NCBI GenBank assembly: GCA_009775705.1
Contig: VSQE01000005.1
Span: 1-58,569 of the forward strand
Direction: 5' to 3'
DNA: 58,569 bases
Source of the DNA: Prevotellamassilia sp.
GTDB taxonomy: Bacteria; Bacteroidota; Bacteroidia; Bacteroidales; Bacteroidaceae
Both the position numbers and the translations under genes were made by a program. Each line of letters begins with the position of its first letter. Position 1 is the stretch's first letter. This document shows positions 17,488 through 26,707 of this stretch, one piece after another. The notes below the pieces were generated by a model. That model made no database searches. It was not told where the DNA came from and saw only the letters and a list, made by a program, of their open reading frames with translations.

Positions 17488-18840
17488 TCACTTCACGAGA
17501 ACCTTTTTGCCCCCCACAATATAGATTCCTTTGGCAGGACGGCTCACGCGGCGGCCGCTGAGGTCATAAACCTCGGCAGAGCGGTCCGTGCCGTCGGCAG
17601 AGACATCGTCAATGCCCACTGTCGATACTACACGCGCAGGAACCGTAGAGAGCACCAGGTCTGGATAGAAGGACCCCTGGGCAGTGATGATCACTCCGCG
17701 CTGCGGCGTGAGGAAGGTCCAGTTTCCAGACGTATAGAGATAGTCTTTTCCGCTGCCACGCTCCAGCACATCGCCGTCCAGATTGGTCACGGTATAAGTC
17801 ATGCCGCTGAGGATGTTGCCGAAACAGTCTGTACCCAACTGCGGACGCAACTCATACTTCTCGTCCAGCAGGAACGTCTCGGTCACAAAATAAGGATTCT
17901 GCGGAGATACCACATAATTGAAGGCGGCATTTCTCAATTTGGGAAGGGAGTTGAAGAAAAGTCTGTTGTTCTCCACGTACAGACTTTTCAGGGCCGGAGC
18001 CCTTTTGGCCTCTCCCCAGTTGATCAGCCCCAGCTCGTTGTTGTCCGCGCTGACCACAGCAAGGCTGCTCTCTACAGCCGTAGCGTCCAGCTCAAGTTGC
18101 GTCAATTGGTTGTTCTCCACCCAAAGTTCGGTGAAATAAGGGGTGCCTGCGGGAAGAGCCAACTCTGTCAGACCGTTGGACGAAGCCAACAGGGTTTGCA
18201 GACCGGTGGCGCGGGAAGAGAGTTTGAGAGCGGAAAGTTCATTGCGTTGCACCCACACCGATTTGAGCGCAGGCATGGCACTGATTCCGGCAATAGAGCC
18301 CAGCTTGTTGTCGGCGCAGACCAACGTTTCCAGATTTCGGGCAGCAGCCGACGGAACAGCGAGGCGTTCAAGGGCATTGCCCGCACAGTTCAGGTCCGTC
18401 AGGGCTACGTTGTAGGTCAGCGTCAGTTCCGACAATTCGTTGTCGCTGCAATCCAGATCAACCAGACTTTTATTGGCAGCGAGATCCAGACGGGACAGCG
18501 AATTGCCCGCACACATCAGTCGTTGCAAACCGGGCGAGCCGGAGGTATTAAGACTGACCAGACCGGCATCCGGCGCATAGAAATGGGTGATAGTGCCTTC
18601 GGAGGTGCTGATGGTAAGCGAATCGGAGGCTACGGAAAGATCTACGGGAGTACCGGTAAAGGTATGAGTCTCGGTGGTACCGTTGCTCCACTCCAGCGTT
18701 GCACTGACACCCGAATTGAGGGCCAGCGTGAGTGAAGTTCCTACGGCACGGTTCGTCTTCAGACCTATCACATCCGCCGAAGCATTCCCAGCCGAGAGCA
18801 TCAGCAGCGTCACCGGAAGAAGTAAAGAAAACTTGCGCAT
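17488..18840 (-). CDS. Secreted leucine-rich-repeat protein with type IX-like C-terminal tail
   Basis: A 450-residue protein. The ATG at 18840 places MRKFSLLLPVTLLMLS at the N-terminus, a good signal peptide ending near N-A-S-A. From about residue 100 to 280 there are repeats of the form L-x-x-L-x-C/V-x-x-N-x-L-x-x-L (for example L-D-C-S-D-N-E-L-S-E-L), an internalin/BspA-like LRR fold. The last 50 residues contain V-Y-D-L-S-G-R-R-V, then K-G-I-Y-I-V and a terminal K-V-L-V-K, which match type IX secretion sorting tails. It may be a surface adhesin or binding protein; the ligand is unknown. It lies upstream of the M60 peptidase gene in the same transcription unit. Confidence 0.82.
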   Translation of the reverse strand: MRKFSLLLPVTLLMLSAGNASADVIGLKTNRAVGTSLTLALNSGVSATLEWSNGTTETHTFTGTPVDLSVASDSLTISTSEGTITHFYAPDAGLVSLNTSGSPGLQRLMCAGNSLSRLDLAANKSLVDLDCSDNELSELTLTYNVALTDLNCAGNALERLAVPSAAARNLETLVCADNKLGSIAGISAMPALKSVWVQRNELSALKLSSRATGLQTLLASSNGLTELALPAGTPYFTELWVENNQLTQLELDATAVESSLAVVSADNNELGLINWGEAKRAPALKSLYVENNRLFFNSLPKLRNAAFNYVVSPQNPYFVTETFLLDEKYELRPQLGTDCFGNILSGMTYTVTNLDGDVLERGSGKDYLYTSGNWTFLTPQRGVIITAQGSFYPDLVLSTVPARVVSTVGIDDVSADGTDRSAEVYDLSGRRVSRPAKGIYIVGGKKVLVK

Positions 18841-18876
18841 AATTGTTGTTATTAGATTTAATTGTAAATTACAAGG

Positions 18877-18884
18877 CAAAAATA
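18877..18884 (-). promoter_or_regulatory. -7 element upstream of the LRR-M60 unit
   Basis: Reads TATTTTTG on the minus strand, matching the Bacteroidota -7 consensus TAnnTTTG, 37 bases before the LRR start codon. No good TTTG is seen at the -33 position, so support is partial. Confidence 0.5.
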
Positions 18885-18946
18885 CACATTTTCTTCTTGA
18901 AACACTTCATATTGCGAAACTTTTTCAAGTTGTGGATCTTCGCCAT

Positions 18947-20050
18947 TCACTCCCGACTGCCGGAATGCCGCCTCACCTTCGCTATAAGAAGATCCACATA
19001 CAGATGAAAAGCCGCAAAGATCAGGACATCGGCCAGAACAATCCACTCCACGGACACCTCCAAAAAATACAGGGAACCATTGAACAGACCAAAGAATACG
19101 TACAGCCCCAGAAGCACCCGGAGAGCCTGGTGCATGGAACAGCCCAATTCCATCAGTTTGTGGTGAATATGCGTCTTGTCAGGGTGGAAAATGGAGACAC
19201 GCCGGCAAAGCCGTCCCAAAGCAACGCGGATAAGGTCGAACGTAGGCAGAAGCAGCAGGGTATAGGAAACGAACAGCGCAAAGGGACGCACGGGCAGCAG
19301 CTCGGGCCTGTACATGGCATATTTCATGCCCAGATAGGCCAGTGCATAGCCCAGCATCAGACTGCCCGCATCGCCCATAAACGTCTTGGTGTGCCGCTCA
19401 GGCCTCCCGAACATATTGAAATAGAAGAAAACGATGACCGAACCGAGCAGGCCGCATGAGATGAGCGTATAACCGATCACTCCCAGATTGAAGAACAGAA
19501 CGGTGAAAGCGGACAGGGCCAGGATACTCAGCCCGGCCGCCAGCCCGTCAATGCCATCGATCAGATTGATGGAGTTGACCACCAGCAATGTGACAAGGAC
19601 CGTCAGCGGATAGCTTACCAAAGACGGGAGGGCATAAATGCCGAAAAAGCCGTAAAGGTTGTTGATCTCGACACCGCAAAGTGGCAGGAAAAGCGAGGCG
19701 ACAAACTGGATCACAAACTTCACTCCGGCCTTCATTCCGTAAAGGTCATCCGCCACTCCGATCAGATAAATGAGCAGGAAACCCGAATAAAGGATAAAGC
19801 TCTCGGCCTTGAAAGTCAGCGTATCGAGATTCTCCATGCAGAGCAAGGACACACATACTCCGGCCACCATAGAGGGGACGAAAAGTATGCCGCCCAGACG
19901 GGGGATATTGTTATGATGCACTTTCCGCTCCCCAGGCAGGTCGTAAAGGCCCTTACTCCGGCACACCTTGAGCAGCAACGGCATGGCGGCCGCAGTGACA
20001 GACATGCTTACGACAAGAGAGACAAAAGGATAGAGAATTTCGGCTTTCAT
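18947..20050 (-). CDS. WecA/MraY-family undecaprenyl-phosphate sugar-1-phosphate transferase
   Basis: A 367-residue polytopic membrane protein of the WecA/TagO/MraY superfamily. It has about eleven helices and the family motifs L-Y-D-L-P-G-E-R-K-V-H near residue 40, P-R-L-G-G-I next to it, the D-D motif in G-V-A-D-D-L-Y-G-M, N-L-I-D-G-I-D-G-L-A-A and M-G-D-A-G-S. The C-terminal H-I-H-H-K-L motif, which differs from the MraY version, points to the WecA group. It should transfer a HexNAc-1-phosphate to undecaprenyl phosphate and so start lipid-linked glycan synthesis. The start at 20050 is preferred; an ATG at 20068 is also possible. It is the last gene of the minus-strand exopolysaccharide operon. 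Confidence 0.88.
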   Translation of the reverse strand: MKAEILYPFVSLVVSMSVTAAAMPLLLKVCRSKGLYDLPGERKVHHNNIPRLGGILFVPSMVAGVCVSLLCMENLDTLTFKAESFILYSGFLLIYLIGVADDLYGMKAGVKFVIQFVASLFLPLCGVEINNLYGFFGIYALPSLVSYPLTVLVTLLVVNSINLIDGIDGLAAGLSILALSAFTVLFFNLGVIGYTLISCGLLGSVIVFFYFNMFGRPERHTKTFMGDAGSLMLGYALAYLGMKYAMYRPELLPVRPFALFVSYTLLLLPTFDLIRVALGRLCRRVSIFHPDKTHIHHKLMELGCSMHQALRVLLGLYVFFGLFNGSLYFLEVSVEWIVLADVLIFAAFHLYVDLLIAKVRRHSGSRE

Positions 20051-20107
20051 AGGCGTTTTCTTTAACAACTGATATAAGAATAACGGGAAAAAAGCAAGAA
20101 CCGTATG

Positions 20108-20815
20108 TCACCGCCTGAAAAACAGGCCTCCCAAAGCCCGCACAATCAACCAGCGGAACTCCAGCTTCCGCCAGCAGGAAAACGGGCTTTTCCGTGCCGT
20201 CACGGATGAGTTGCGGGAATGGCGGCGGAAACGGATCAGCCTGTCATCTATGAACTTTGTCCTGAACCAGAAGGCCGCCACATTCCCGATCCAGATGTCG
20301 TGCATGGGAATGCCCGCCGGAAAAGGCATGGACTTTTCCAGCACCTCGCGCCTGAAAGCCATGCAACAGCCCAGATACCCGTTCTTGCGCAGGAGGTTGT
20401 ACATCCGGCCGGAGCGTGTGGCGTTCAGTTCATAAAACGAAGCAGCCGTCACGTTGAGTTCTCCATCGGTTACGTAACAGTCGCTCACAACGCAATCGGC
20501 CTCTGCCAGCGCCTCGACCATACGGGCAACTTTCCGCTCTTCCCAACGGTCATCCTGATCGGACAGAAAAATGATGTCTCCCGAAGCATGACGGAGAGCG
20601 TTCTCGAAATTCAGAACGGGAGAACCTTTGCAAGGACCTTTCACAACTTTCAGGATCGGGCTTTCAAAGGCCGCCACAAGCGCAAGCGTCCCGTCGGTCG
20701 AGGCATCGTCCGAGACAATCACCTCGTCGCCCGGGCCGAGCTGCGGAAGAATACTGTCCAACTGTTCCTGAATATAGGATGCCCCGTTATATGTGGCTAT
20801 GCAAACTGAAATCAT
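20108..20815 (-). CDS. GT2 glycosyltransferase
   Basis: A 235-residue family 2 glycosyltransferase: MISVCIATYNGASYIQEQL at the N-terminus, V-S-D-D-A-S-T-D near residue 35 and the metal site in F-L-S-D-Q-D-D-R-W near 83. The C-terminal region has M-H-D-I-W-I with a likely catalytic aspartate. It is shorter than most GT2 enzymes in the window and ends in a basic, partly hydrophobic tail that may hold it at the membrane. The S-D-Q-D-D pattern is common in rhamnosyltransferase-like members. Minus-strand exopolysaccharide operon. Confidence 0.87.
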   Translation of the reverse strand: MISVCIATYNGASYIQEQLDSILPQLGPGDEVIVSDDASTDGTLALVAAFESPILKVVKGPCKGSPVLNFENALRHASGDIIFLSDQDDRWEERKVARMVEALAEADCVVSDCYVTDGELNVTAASFYELNATRSGRMYNLLRKNGYLGCCMAFRREVLEKSMPFPAGIPMHDIWIGNVAAFWFRTKFIDDRLIRFRRHSRNSSVTARKSPFSCWRKLEFRWLIVRALGGLFFRR

Positions 20816-20855
20816 AATCGTATATCTCGTGATTCTTTATTTCATATTGTTTTTC

Positions 20856-22400
20856 TTACTGCAAGTTATGACGACCAGCCAACCGCATTTTCAACCGCTC
20901 CCACAAACTCTGTATCTTTTCTTTCTCCCAACGGCTCAGAATGAACAAAGACAGCAGACCTACCAGAATAAGGCCAAGAATCATGGAAAAGAACAGTTTA
21001 AGGAATCCATCATGCACCATGCCCGACATCATCTCGCAAATGACAAAACAAGCCGCTCCTCCCACAATACAAGGGCCGAACAAATGCTGAAAATATTCTT
21101 TTACAGAAACCCCGGCTTCCTTACGGGCCACCGAAACCCTTACAAAAATCAGCACTACTTCCTCTACAACAACACAATGGAGCAAACTCTGAGGAGGAAA
21201 ACCCATCCGGAACAGCAAAAGCCCCAATAACAATGTCACGGCATGAAAGAAAGCCACCCACAACAGCTGCCGGCGGATACGTCCCACACTTTCAAGCACA
21301 ATCTGGAGCCCTATGGACAATTGATTGATGAGTGTAACAAGCAGGAATGCCTTGCAAAAACCTACCGTATAGGGAGGGACTTCCTCCAACCATACATCCA
21401 GGACATACGGCATATTTACATAAAGGGGTATAATGGGAAGCAACAACAGCAGGAAAGTCAGTCTGCTGGCGACAATAGCCAATGATACGGCCTTGTCATG
21501 GTGCCCCGCTCCCTCCATCTTTATGATATGAGGTCTCAGCGGACGGACAATGGAATTGGAGAAAAACAACAAGAATCCGTTAACCTGCTGGGAAATGCCG
21601 TATGCCGCATTGATAATGAGTTTCTGAAAACACACATTCAGCAGAATCGCTCCCCCCTGATTACGCGCCACCGCCGAAGCCACTCCGACAATATTCCAAC
21701 CTGAAAAACCGGCAAACTCCCGGAAAACAGTATTGCCCCGCAAAGAATGAAATCTGAAAGAGCATTCCCGATAGCGGCTCACGGCATAGGCATATTTCAT
21801 CAGGAACACTATAATCTGCACGACCATGAGAAGCAAGGAATAAACAACCAGCATATTACTCTCCAAAAACATCAGCACGGCCGCTACCAGCAGTTTCAAC
21901 AGAAAATCCAAACTATTGATACCGGCTATGACATAGATATCTTCATGGGCGTTCATCGCAGCCTCATAAGGCACCGAAAGTATGACAAACACCAGTCCCA
22001 AAACCATACAGACAAGTACGACATAAGCATCCGGCAACAAAGCAGGAGGAATCTTCAAGACCGAGCCCACCAACCAATACCCGGAGGCAGAAAGCAGAAC
22101 CACCACGGAAGCCGCAATCACCAGATGAAGAATGACGCTGGTATAGAATACTTCCTTCAGGTTCCGGAAGTCTCCCGAACCCAAAGAAAAAGACAAATAG
22201 CGCTGGACTGCCGCAGCCATAGAGAGATTCAAAAAAGAAAACATGGCAACAACATTGGCCACCAGCACATAAACTCCATACTCCTCACCGTCCAGTGCCT
22301 GAAGGACCAAACGGGTAGCCAACAATGACGCTACCATCGTCACCCCCATATTCGCATAGAGGGCCATGCTGTTCAGTAAGACTCTTCCCGCGGCACTCAT
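20856..22400 (-). CDS. Wzx-type oligosaccharide flippase
   Basis: A 514-residue membrane protein with twelve to fourteen helices. It opens with N-S-M-A-L-Y-A-N-M-G-V-T-M-V-A-S-L-L-A-T-R-L, typical of Wzx/MATE-like polysaccharide transporters of the MOP exporter superfamily. It should flip lipid-linked repeat units to the periplasmic face of the inner membrane. It is full length, in contrast to the truncated flippase at the left edge. Its start overlaps the pyruvyl transferase stop by 4 bases. Confidence 0.87.
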   Translation of the reverse strand: MSAAGRVLLNSMALYANMGVTMVASLLATRLVLQALDGEEYGVYVLVANVVAMFSFLNLSMAAAVQRYLSFSLGSGDFRNLKEVFYTSVILHLVIAASVVVLLSASGYWLVGSVLKIPPALLPDAYVVLVCMVLGLVFVILSVPYEAAMNAHEDIYVIAGINSLDFLLKLLVAAVLMFLESNMLVVYSLLLMVVQIIVFLMKYAYAVSRYRECSFRFHSLRGNTVFREFAGFSGWNIVGVASAVARNQGGAILLNVCFQKLIINAAYGISQQVNGFLLFFSNSIVRPLRPHIIKMEGAGHHDKAVSLAIVASRLTFLLLLLPIIPLYVNMPYVLDVWLEEVPPYTVGFCKAFLLVTLINQLSIGLQIVLESVGRIRRQLLWVAFFHAVTLLLGLLLFRMGFPPQSLLHCVVVEEVVLIFVRVSVARKEAGVSVKEYFQHLFGPCIVGGAACFVICEMMSGMVHDGFLKLFFSMILGLILVGLLSLFILSRWEKEKIQSLWERLKMRLAGRHNLQ

Positions 22401-23644
22401 AAGATACCTTTCACTGTTTTCTGGAATTTGACAAACCCTTCCTGTGCGATCCGGGCCGCCTTCATTTTAGCCGGTTCATCAGGCCGGATCGTGAAAGTCT
22501 TGTCCAATACAGCCTTCACAAAAGCAGAAAGCCCGACTTCGCTCATTGTCTTCCCTTTGAAAAAACGCTCTACGGAAACCTCACAATCCTCTTTCCCCAG
22601 CAACTGCAAGACACCGCTCATCTTGTGCTCATAGCTTAAGGAGACAAATGGGACATTCTGATTTATAGAAAAAATCACAGAATGGTAGCGGGCCCCAACC
22701 AAAAAACGGGAACGGGAAATGATGCCTTGCTGTATGTCAGACCCGTATTGCTCTTCCAATACCACAATCCTCTCCGGATCACAACAAGACTTCCGGATTT
22801 CCACAAAATAATTATAGCCATCCGGAATCCAGCTGATAAACGTGGTCTGCGGCAACATCACCATCTTATAATCCGGATAAGCCTTCAGCAAAGCATCTGC
22901 CAAAGTAACCCAGACATTCTTGAAATCCTCATAACTGTAATTTTCCTTGTAGGCAGGATGCCAAGCCAAAGAATTGGGAACAAAGACAAAATAGCCGCTC
23001 TTGCCCAATTCCTCCATAAAGGATGCCGGTGCCGCTTCTGTCTCATCCCGCAAGAAGGCCGAATCTATAGTCTCCACATAATTGACTCCCAAGCCCAAAG
23101 CCGTCTGCTGGGACTTGGCATCCCGCAATGAGACAAAAGAAAAGTAGTTCAACAATTCCAGACTGTACTTACGGAACAACTTCGTAAAATAAGAACTGGT
23201 GCTGAAAGGTCCTATCGAACGGCCATAATAGGCCAAAGGCTTCTTCTCCATTTTGACCAGCCACAACAAAGCCAGATGGCTCCATCCCATGAATCCGCCC
23301 ATCTCAATCCCGCCGGGAGCACCCACTATCAAATCCGCCTCACGGATAAACTTCAGATACTTCCGGGAAGCCGGAACCCAATAAAGCAACCGTGGCATCC
23401 GAAGCATCATGCACAGTTTGTATAATCTGGCAGGGCTGAACGTGCGGCAACGCAAAGGTATATTTATATAGAACACATTATCAGCCACGACACGCAAATC
23501 CTCCACCTCGCTTTGCTCATTTCCATAAAACAACACCACGATCCTTGCCTCAGGATAAGCGGAAATCAATTTATGCACCAGACCACGATGTGCAGACTCA
23601 TCACCCCGGTTACGGGTAGGCTGTTCAAATATAAGTATATTCAT
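22397..23644 (-). CDS. Polysaccharide pyruvyl transferase family protein
   Basis: A 415-residue protein of the polysaccharide pyruvyl transferase family (CsaB/WcaK-like). It begins MNILIFEQPTRNRGDES, where the N-x-G-D/E segment is the family start. It contains G-A-P-G-G-I-E-M-G-G-F, Y-Y-G-R-S-I-G-P-F and, towards the end, V-G-A-R-Y-H-S-V-I-F-S, the conserved R-x-H-S motif. It should transfer pyruvate from phosphoenolpyruvate to a sugar as a ketal, adding negative charge to the glycan. Four-base overlaps with both neighbours show tight operon structure. The next gene upstream, an F420-hydrogenase-beta-like protein, is a frequent companion. Confidence 0.87.
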   Translation of the reverse strand: MNILIFEQPTRNRGDESAHRGLVHKLISAYPEARIVVLFYGNEQSEVEDLRVVADNVFYINIPLRCRTFSPARLYKLCMMLRMPRLLYWVPASRKYLKFIREADLIVGAPGGIEMGGFMGWSHLALLWLVKMEKKPLAYYGRSIGPFSTSSYFTKLFRKYSLELLNYFSFVSLRDAKSQQTALGLGVNYVETIDSAFLRDETEAAPASFMEELGKSGYFVFVPNSLAWHPAYKENYSYEDFKNVWVTLADALLKAYPDYKMVMLPQTTFISWIPDGYNYFVEIRKSCCDPERIVVLEEQYGSDIQQGIISRSRFLVGARYHSVIFSINQNVPFVSLSYEHKMSGVLQLLGKEDCEVSVERFFKGKTMSEVGLSAFVKAVLDKTFTIRPDEPAKMKAARIAQEGFVKFQKTVKGIL

Positions 23645-24624
23645 AATCTGTTCAATATTCTTTCAAAAACATTATTTACAAGACAATGGAGTTTAAATAA
23701 CCCGGGAAATCCGCACACACTCTTTTTATAGGTATCGCTCTGGATGAAGCGTTGGTACCGCCTCACCAGTCTCTGATGCCGCAAAGCCGAAGCCTTCCGG
23801 CGCAACGTTCCTTGCATGGGATAGAAAAACAGCTGTTCCTCAACTTCTTCCAGCACAATCAGCCCCGCGTTCCTCATGGCACACAAAATATCGCGCATTC
23901 TTTCGGACTTCACATAACAAAGAGATCTGCCTAAGGTCTCAGTTTTCGGACTGTCAATTCTCCAAGGATCGCCTATAATCAGATCAGCCCCACTTTCCCG
24001 TTTAGGGTTGCACATAAAACAACGGGGCATGACAAACAACTTCGAATGGAATATTTCCATCCAGACAGACCCCGTATTGGGTATAAAGCTCTTATTCCCA
24101 TTTTTCTGTTCTATCTGTACACCTCCGGGCCAGCCGTTTCCACGGTATTGGATCTTCCGGACACTTTGAAACGGGATACGCAATCTGCGCAACAGATATT
24201 TCGTTGCATCCAGGGATTGCTGTGAAGAACACACCAGTTCAACTACATAACTCTCCACTCCCGCCTTCGACAGCAAGGACTTTACGGCCTGCACCTGACA
24301 GCCCAATGCAAAACAAAAGAAGGGTCCTCGAATAGATTTCACATGATTCCTGACAAAGGAAATCAGGTTAACGTCCTGATAAATACTGCCCACTTGTTCG
24401 TAATCCCTTATATCGTATATGATCCGGGGAACATAGCACAGAGAAGAACTGTCAAAGCTAAAGGAAAGGGCAGATCCGATAAGGCCTTGCTCAAACAGAA
24501 AACGCACCAAGCAACTTCCCAGTCCACCCGAAGTGCCCCGGAACCTTATCTCTTTATCTACCGTGCTGACACAGGCTACATTTCCTGTCATTTTCCCTGT
24601 TTCCGAATTTGTTGTCCTATCCAT
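23641..24624 (-). CDS. F420 hydrogenase/dehydrogenase beta-subunit-like protein, N-terminally short
   Basis: A 327-residue protein related to the FrhB/FpoF-like proteins often found beside pyruvyl transferases in glycan loci. It has the E-I-R-F-R-G-T-S-G-G-L start of the first conserved domain, F-F-C-F-A-L-G-C-Q-V-Q-A-V-K-S-L-L, and a C-terminal R-C-F-M-C-N-P-K-R followed by I-I-G-D-P-W, a version of the C-x-x-C ... G-D-x-W motif. The usual N-terminal ferredoxin-like domain with two 4Fe-4S clusters is missing, so electron transfer would differ from longer members. Its role in exopolysaccharide synthesis is not known; it may modify a sugar or the pyruvyl group. It overlaps the upstream GT2 by 8 bases. 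Confidence 0.78.
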   Translation of the reverse strand: MDRTTNSETGKMTGNVACVSTVDKEIRFRGTSGGLGSCLVRFLFEQGLIGSALSFSFDSSSLCYVPRIIYDIRDYEQVGSIYQDVNLISFVRNHVKSIRGPFFCFALGCQVQAVKSLLSKAGVESYVVELVCSSQQSLDATKYLLRRLRIPFQSVRKIQYRGNGWPGGVQIEQKNGNKSFIPNTGSVWMEIFHSKLFVMPRCFMCNPKRESGADLIIGDPWRIDSPKTETLGRSLCYVKSERMRDILCAMRNAGLIVLEEVEEQLFFYPMQGTLRRKASALRHQRLVRRYQRFIQSDTYKKSVCGFPGLFKLHCLVNNVFERILNRL

Positions 24625-25462
24625 TTCCTTCTCTTTTACCGTCCGACTGAAAAATATAATCCGTCAGATAATGCTTAAAAAAAACCGCACTTCTTGATCG
24701 CCTCACCAATGCAAGCGTATGTACAAGCACCTCTACATTCAGACGTAACCTCCCCCTCAGCCCATTTATCCGATATTGAGCGGCACTCTTCAGATAAAGA
24801 TCATAGCGCCGGAGCAAACGGGACACGTCCGTTTCGTCATTGGAAAAGTCTTGCACCACTGACATCGGAAGAATCTCAAAAGATGAGGCGTACTCTCTCA
24901 ATCTGCCCTGGAACTCAAAATCAGCAAAATCCAGAACAATCCTCTCATTATATCCTCCGGCTTTAAAAAACAATTCCAGATCTATACACATTCCGCTATT
25001 CACACTGGCAAACTCCCACAAGGAATATATTCCAGGAACAGGCTTGCGAACAGCCCGAGTTTTCCAGCCAGTCAACGTACAAGGCGAAAAATCCGCACCG
25101 GAAACCGTCTTCATCACGGGAACGCTCAGTGCCGCCAATTCATTGAACCGCCCATAAACTTCTCCCGCTCCATCCGGAAACACCGTGTCCTGGTCCAGCA
25201 AAAGGATTCTGGAATATCCATGTTCACACGCAAACCGCGCCGCCGTATTATAAGCTTTCGATAATCCTCCATTCCGTTCGTCACGGACATATACTGCTGC
25301 GGCAGGAAGATCCTCCGCATGCACAATAAAATCCCGGGGCGAATTGTCATAAACCATATAACGGTCAAAATTTCCCACGGACAAAAGTGTCTGATAAGAA
25401 TGCGCATCCTCCAGTTTACACTTATACAATACTATTACGGGAAAAATCACATTTTGGCGCAC
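24617..25462 (-). CDS. GT2 glycosyltransferase, rhamnosyltransferase-like
   Basis: A 281-residue GT2 enzyme with an atypical start (N-V-I-F-P-V-I-V-L-Y). The core is V-Y-D-N-S-P, followed by R-N-G-G-L-S-K-A-Y-N-T-A and the metal site in L-L-L-D-Q-D-T-V-F-P near residue 96. The D-Q-D motif and the N-x-G-L-x-x-A-x-N loop are characteristic of rhamnosyltransferase-type GT2 enzymes. The donor remains an inference. It directly abuts the polymerase gene upstream in the operon. Confidence 0.85.
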   Translation of the reverse strand: MRQNVIFPVIVLYKCKLEDAHSYQTLLSVGNFDRYMVYDNSPRDFIVHAEDLPAAAVYVRDERNGGLSKAYNTAARFACEHGYSRILLLDQDTVFPDGAGEVYGRFNELAALSVPVMKTVSGADFSPCTLTGWKTRAVRKPVPGIYSLWEFASVNSGMCIDLELFFKAGGYNERIVLDFADFEFQGRLREYASSFEILPMSVVQDFSNDETDVSRLLRRYDLYLKSAAQYRINGLRGRLRLNVEVLVHTLALVRRSRSAVFFKHYLTDYIFQSDGKREGNG

Positions 25463-26665
25463 CTATACCTCCTTTTCTTTAAAAACCTGAAACTTCTTCC
25501 TATCCATATAAGAATAAAACAGCCAAAGGATCATCATTCCCTGCGAGTTCAGCAAAAAAGGGTTGGTTCCTCCCACCAGCAAGAAAATAATATAAGTAAT
25601 GCCCAATGAAAAAGACAACTCATCCGATATATCTTTCAACAAAGATGTCAGCGGGAACAGATACACTGCCAGAATTATCAAAGAGAAAATCCCGAAATAC
25701 CGTATCAGTTCTATATAGGTCCATTCGGTTTCTGCGGTCATTCTTCCAAAGCCTACGGAATAGAATAATGTTCCGGGGCCTTGACCCAGCAACAGATATT
25801 CCGTATGTGCATCAAACAATTCCAAGTAGGAAGTCAGATGCCCGTATTTGATAGAGTTTGACAAATCCCCTTCCTGCGTAGCCAGAAGATATATCAGGAT
25901 CAAGAACCCCACTGCACACAGGACAAGCAAAGGATACAACAGATACTTGATCTTTCTGCGCTTCATCAGATTCAGATACAACATGCCGCCGAAGATGGCA
26001 AACGGTGTGAGAAACATTGCACGCGTACCACTCACCAAATAACAGACAGCCATCAAAAGCGCACATAGCAAAGAAGCCAGCTTCAACGGTTTGCTGTTCA
26101 ATGTGGAAAATAAAAAGACACACAGCACCGGCATCAAACTGACTATCGACCTGTAATACATTCCAAACACGTGGAATCCAAGATAATATCTCTCGGTAAG
26201 CATCACCATTTCATTATGCTTCTTAGAGTACATGAACAATGCGGCCCTGAATTCATCGCTATACACGGTTGCCGAGTACAGTGTCAGGATGATAAGGCAG
26301 GTAATGACAGCCGGGATACGGGCAAGACGAAGCACATCATAATGTCTGACCCAAAGCAATAGCACCAGCGGTGCAAATCCTTTTACTATGCCCAAAAAGA
26401 AATCGTAATCCACGTTGTTTTCCTGCATGACAGCCAGCAGATAGCACAAAAATATCACGCAGAAAACCGGAACGATGACCGCCAGATAGCGGAAATCGGG
26501 TTTGAAGAAGACCATGTTGAATCCGACAAACAGCACAAAGACTTTATCTTTCAGATGGAGGATGGCATTGCCCGGATCCACCATAAGTACAAGCAGAAGC
26601 AGAAAAAACAATGCGTTTCCCACTTGCCGTATCAGATTACCCGGTCTCAACTTATCCTGCCACAT
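25463..26665 (-). CDS. Wzy-like exopolysaccharide polymerase
   Basis: A 400-residue membrane protein with around ten to twelve helices and few charged residues between them. The larger periplasmic loop (about 275-325) contains L-L-L-G-Q-G-P-G-T and a T-E-W-T-Y-I-E-L-I-R-Y-F-G segment, the pattern found in many Wzy polymerases. Primary sequence is poorly conserved in this family, so the call rests on topology, the loop motif and the place between Wzz and the glycosyltransferases. It starts 42 bases after the Wzz stop. Confidence 0.75.
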   Translation of the reverse strand: MWQDKLRPGNLIRQVGNALFFLLLLVLMVDPGNAILHLKDKVFVLFVGFNMVFFKPDFRYLAVIVPVFCVIFLCYLLAVMQENNVDYDFFLGIVKGFAPLVLLLWVRHYDVLRLARIPAVITCLIILTLYSATVYSDEFRAALFMYSKKHNEMVMLTERYYLGFHVFGMYYRSIVSLMPVLCVFLFSTLNSKPLKLASLLCALLMAVCYLVSGTRAMFLTPFAIFGGMLYLNLMKRRKIKYLLYPLLVLCAVGFLILIYLLATQEGDLSNSIKYGHLTSYLELFDAHTEYLLLGQGPGTLFYSVGFGRMTAETEWTYIELIRYFGIFSLIILAVYLFPLTSLLKDISDELSFSLGITYIIFLLVGGTNPFLLNSQGMMILWLFYSYMDRKKFQVFKEKEV

Positions 26666-26707
26666 CTATATAAGATTACGGTTCAACATCCCCTTGCCTC
26701 TCGGAAA

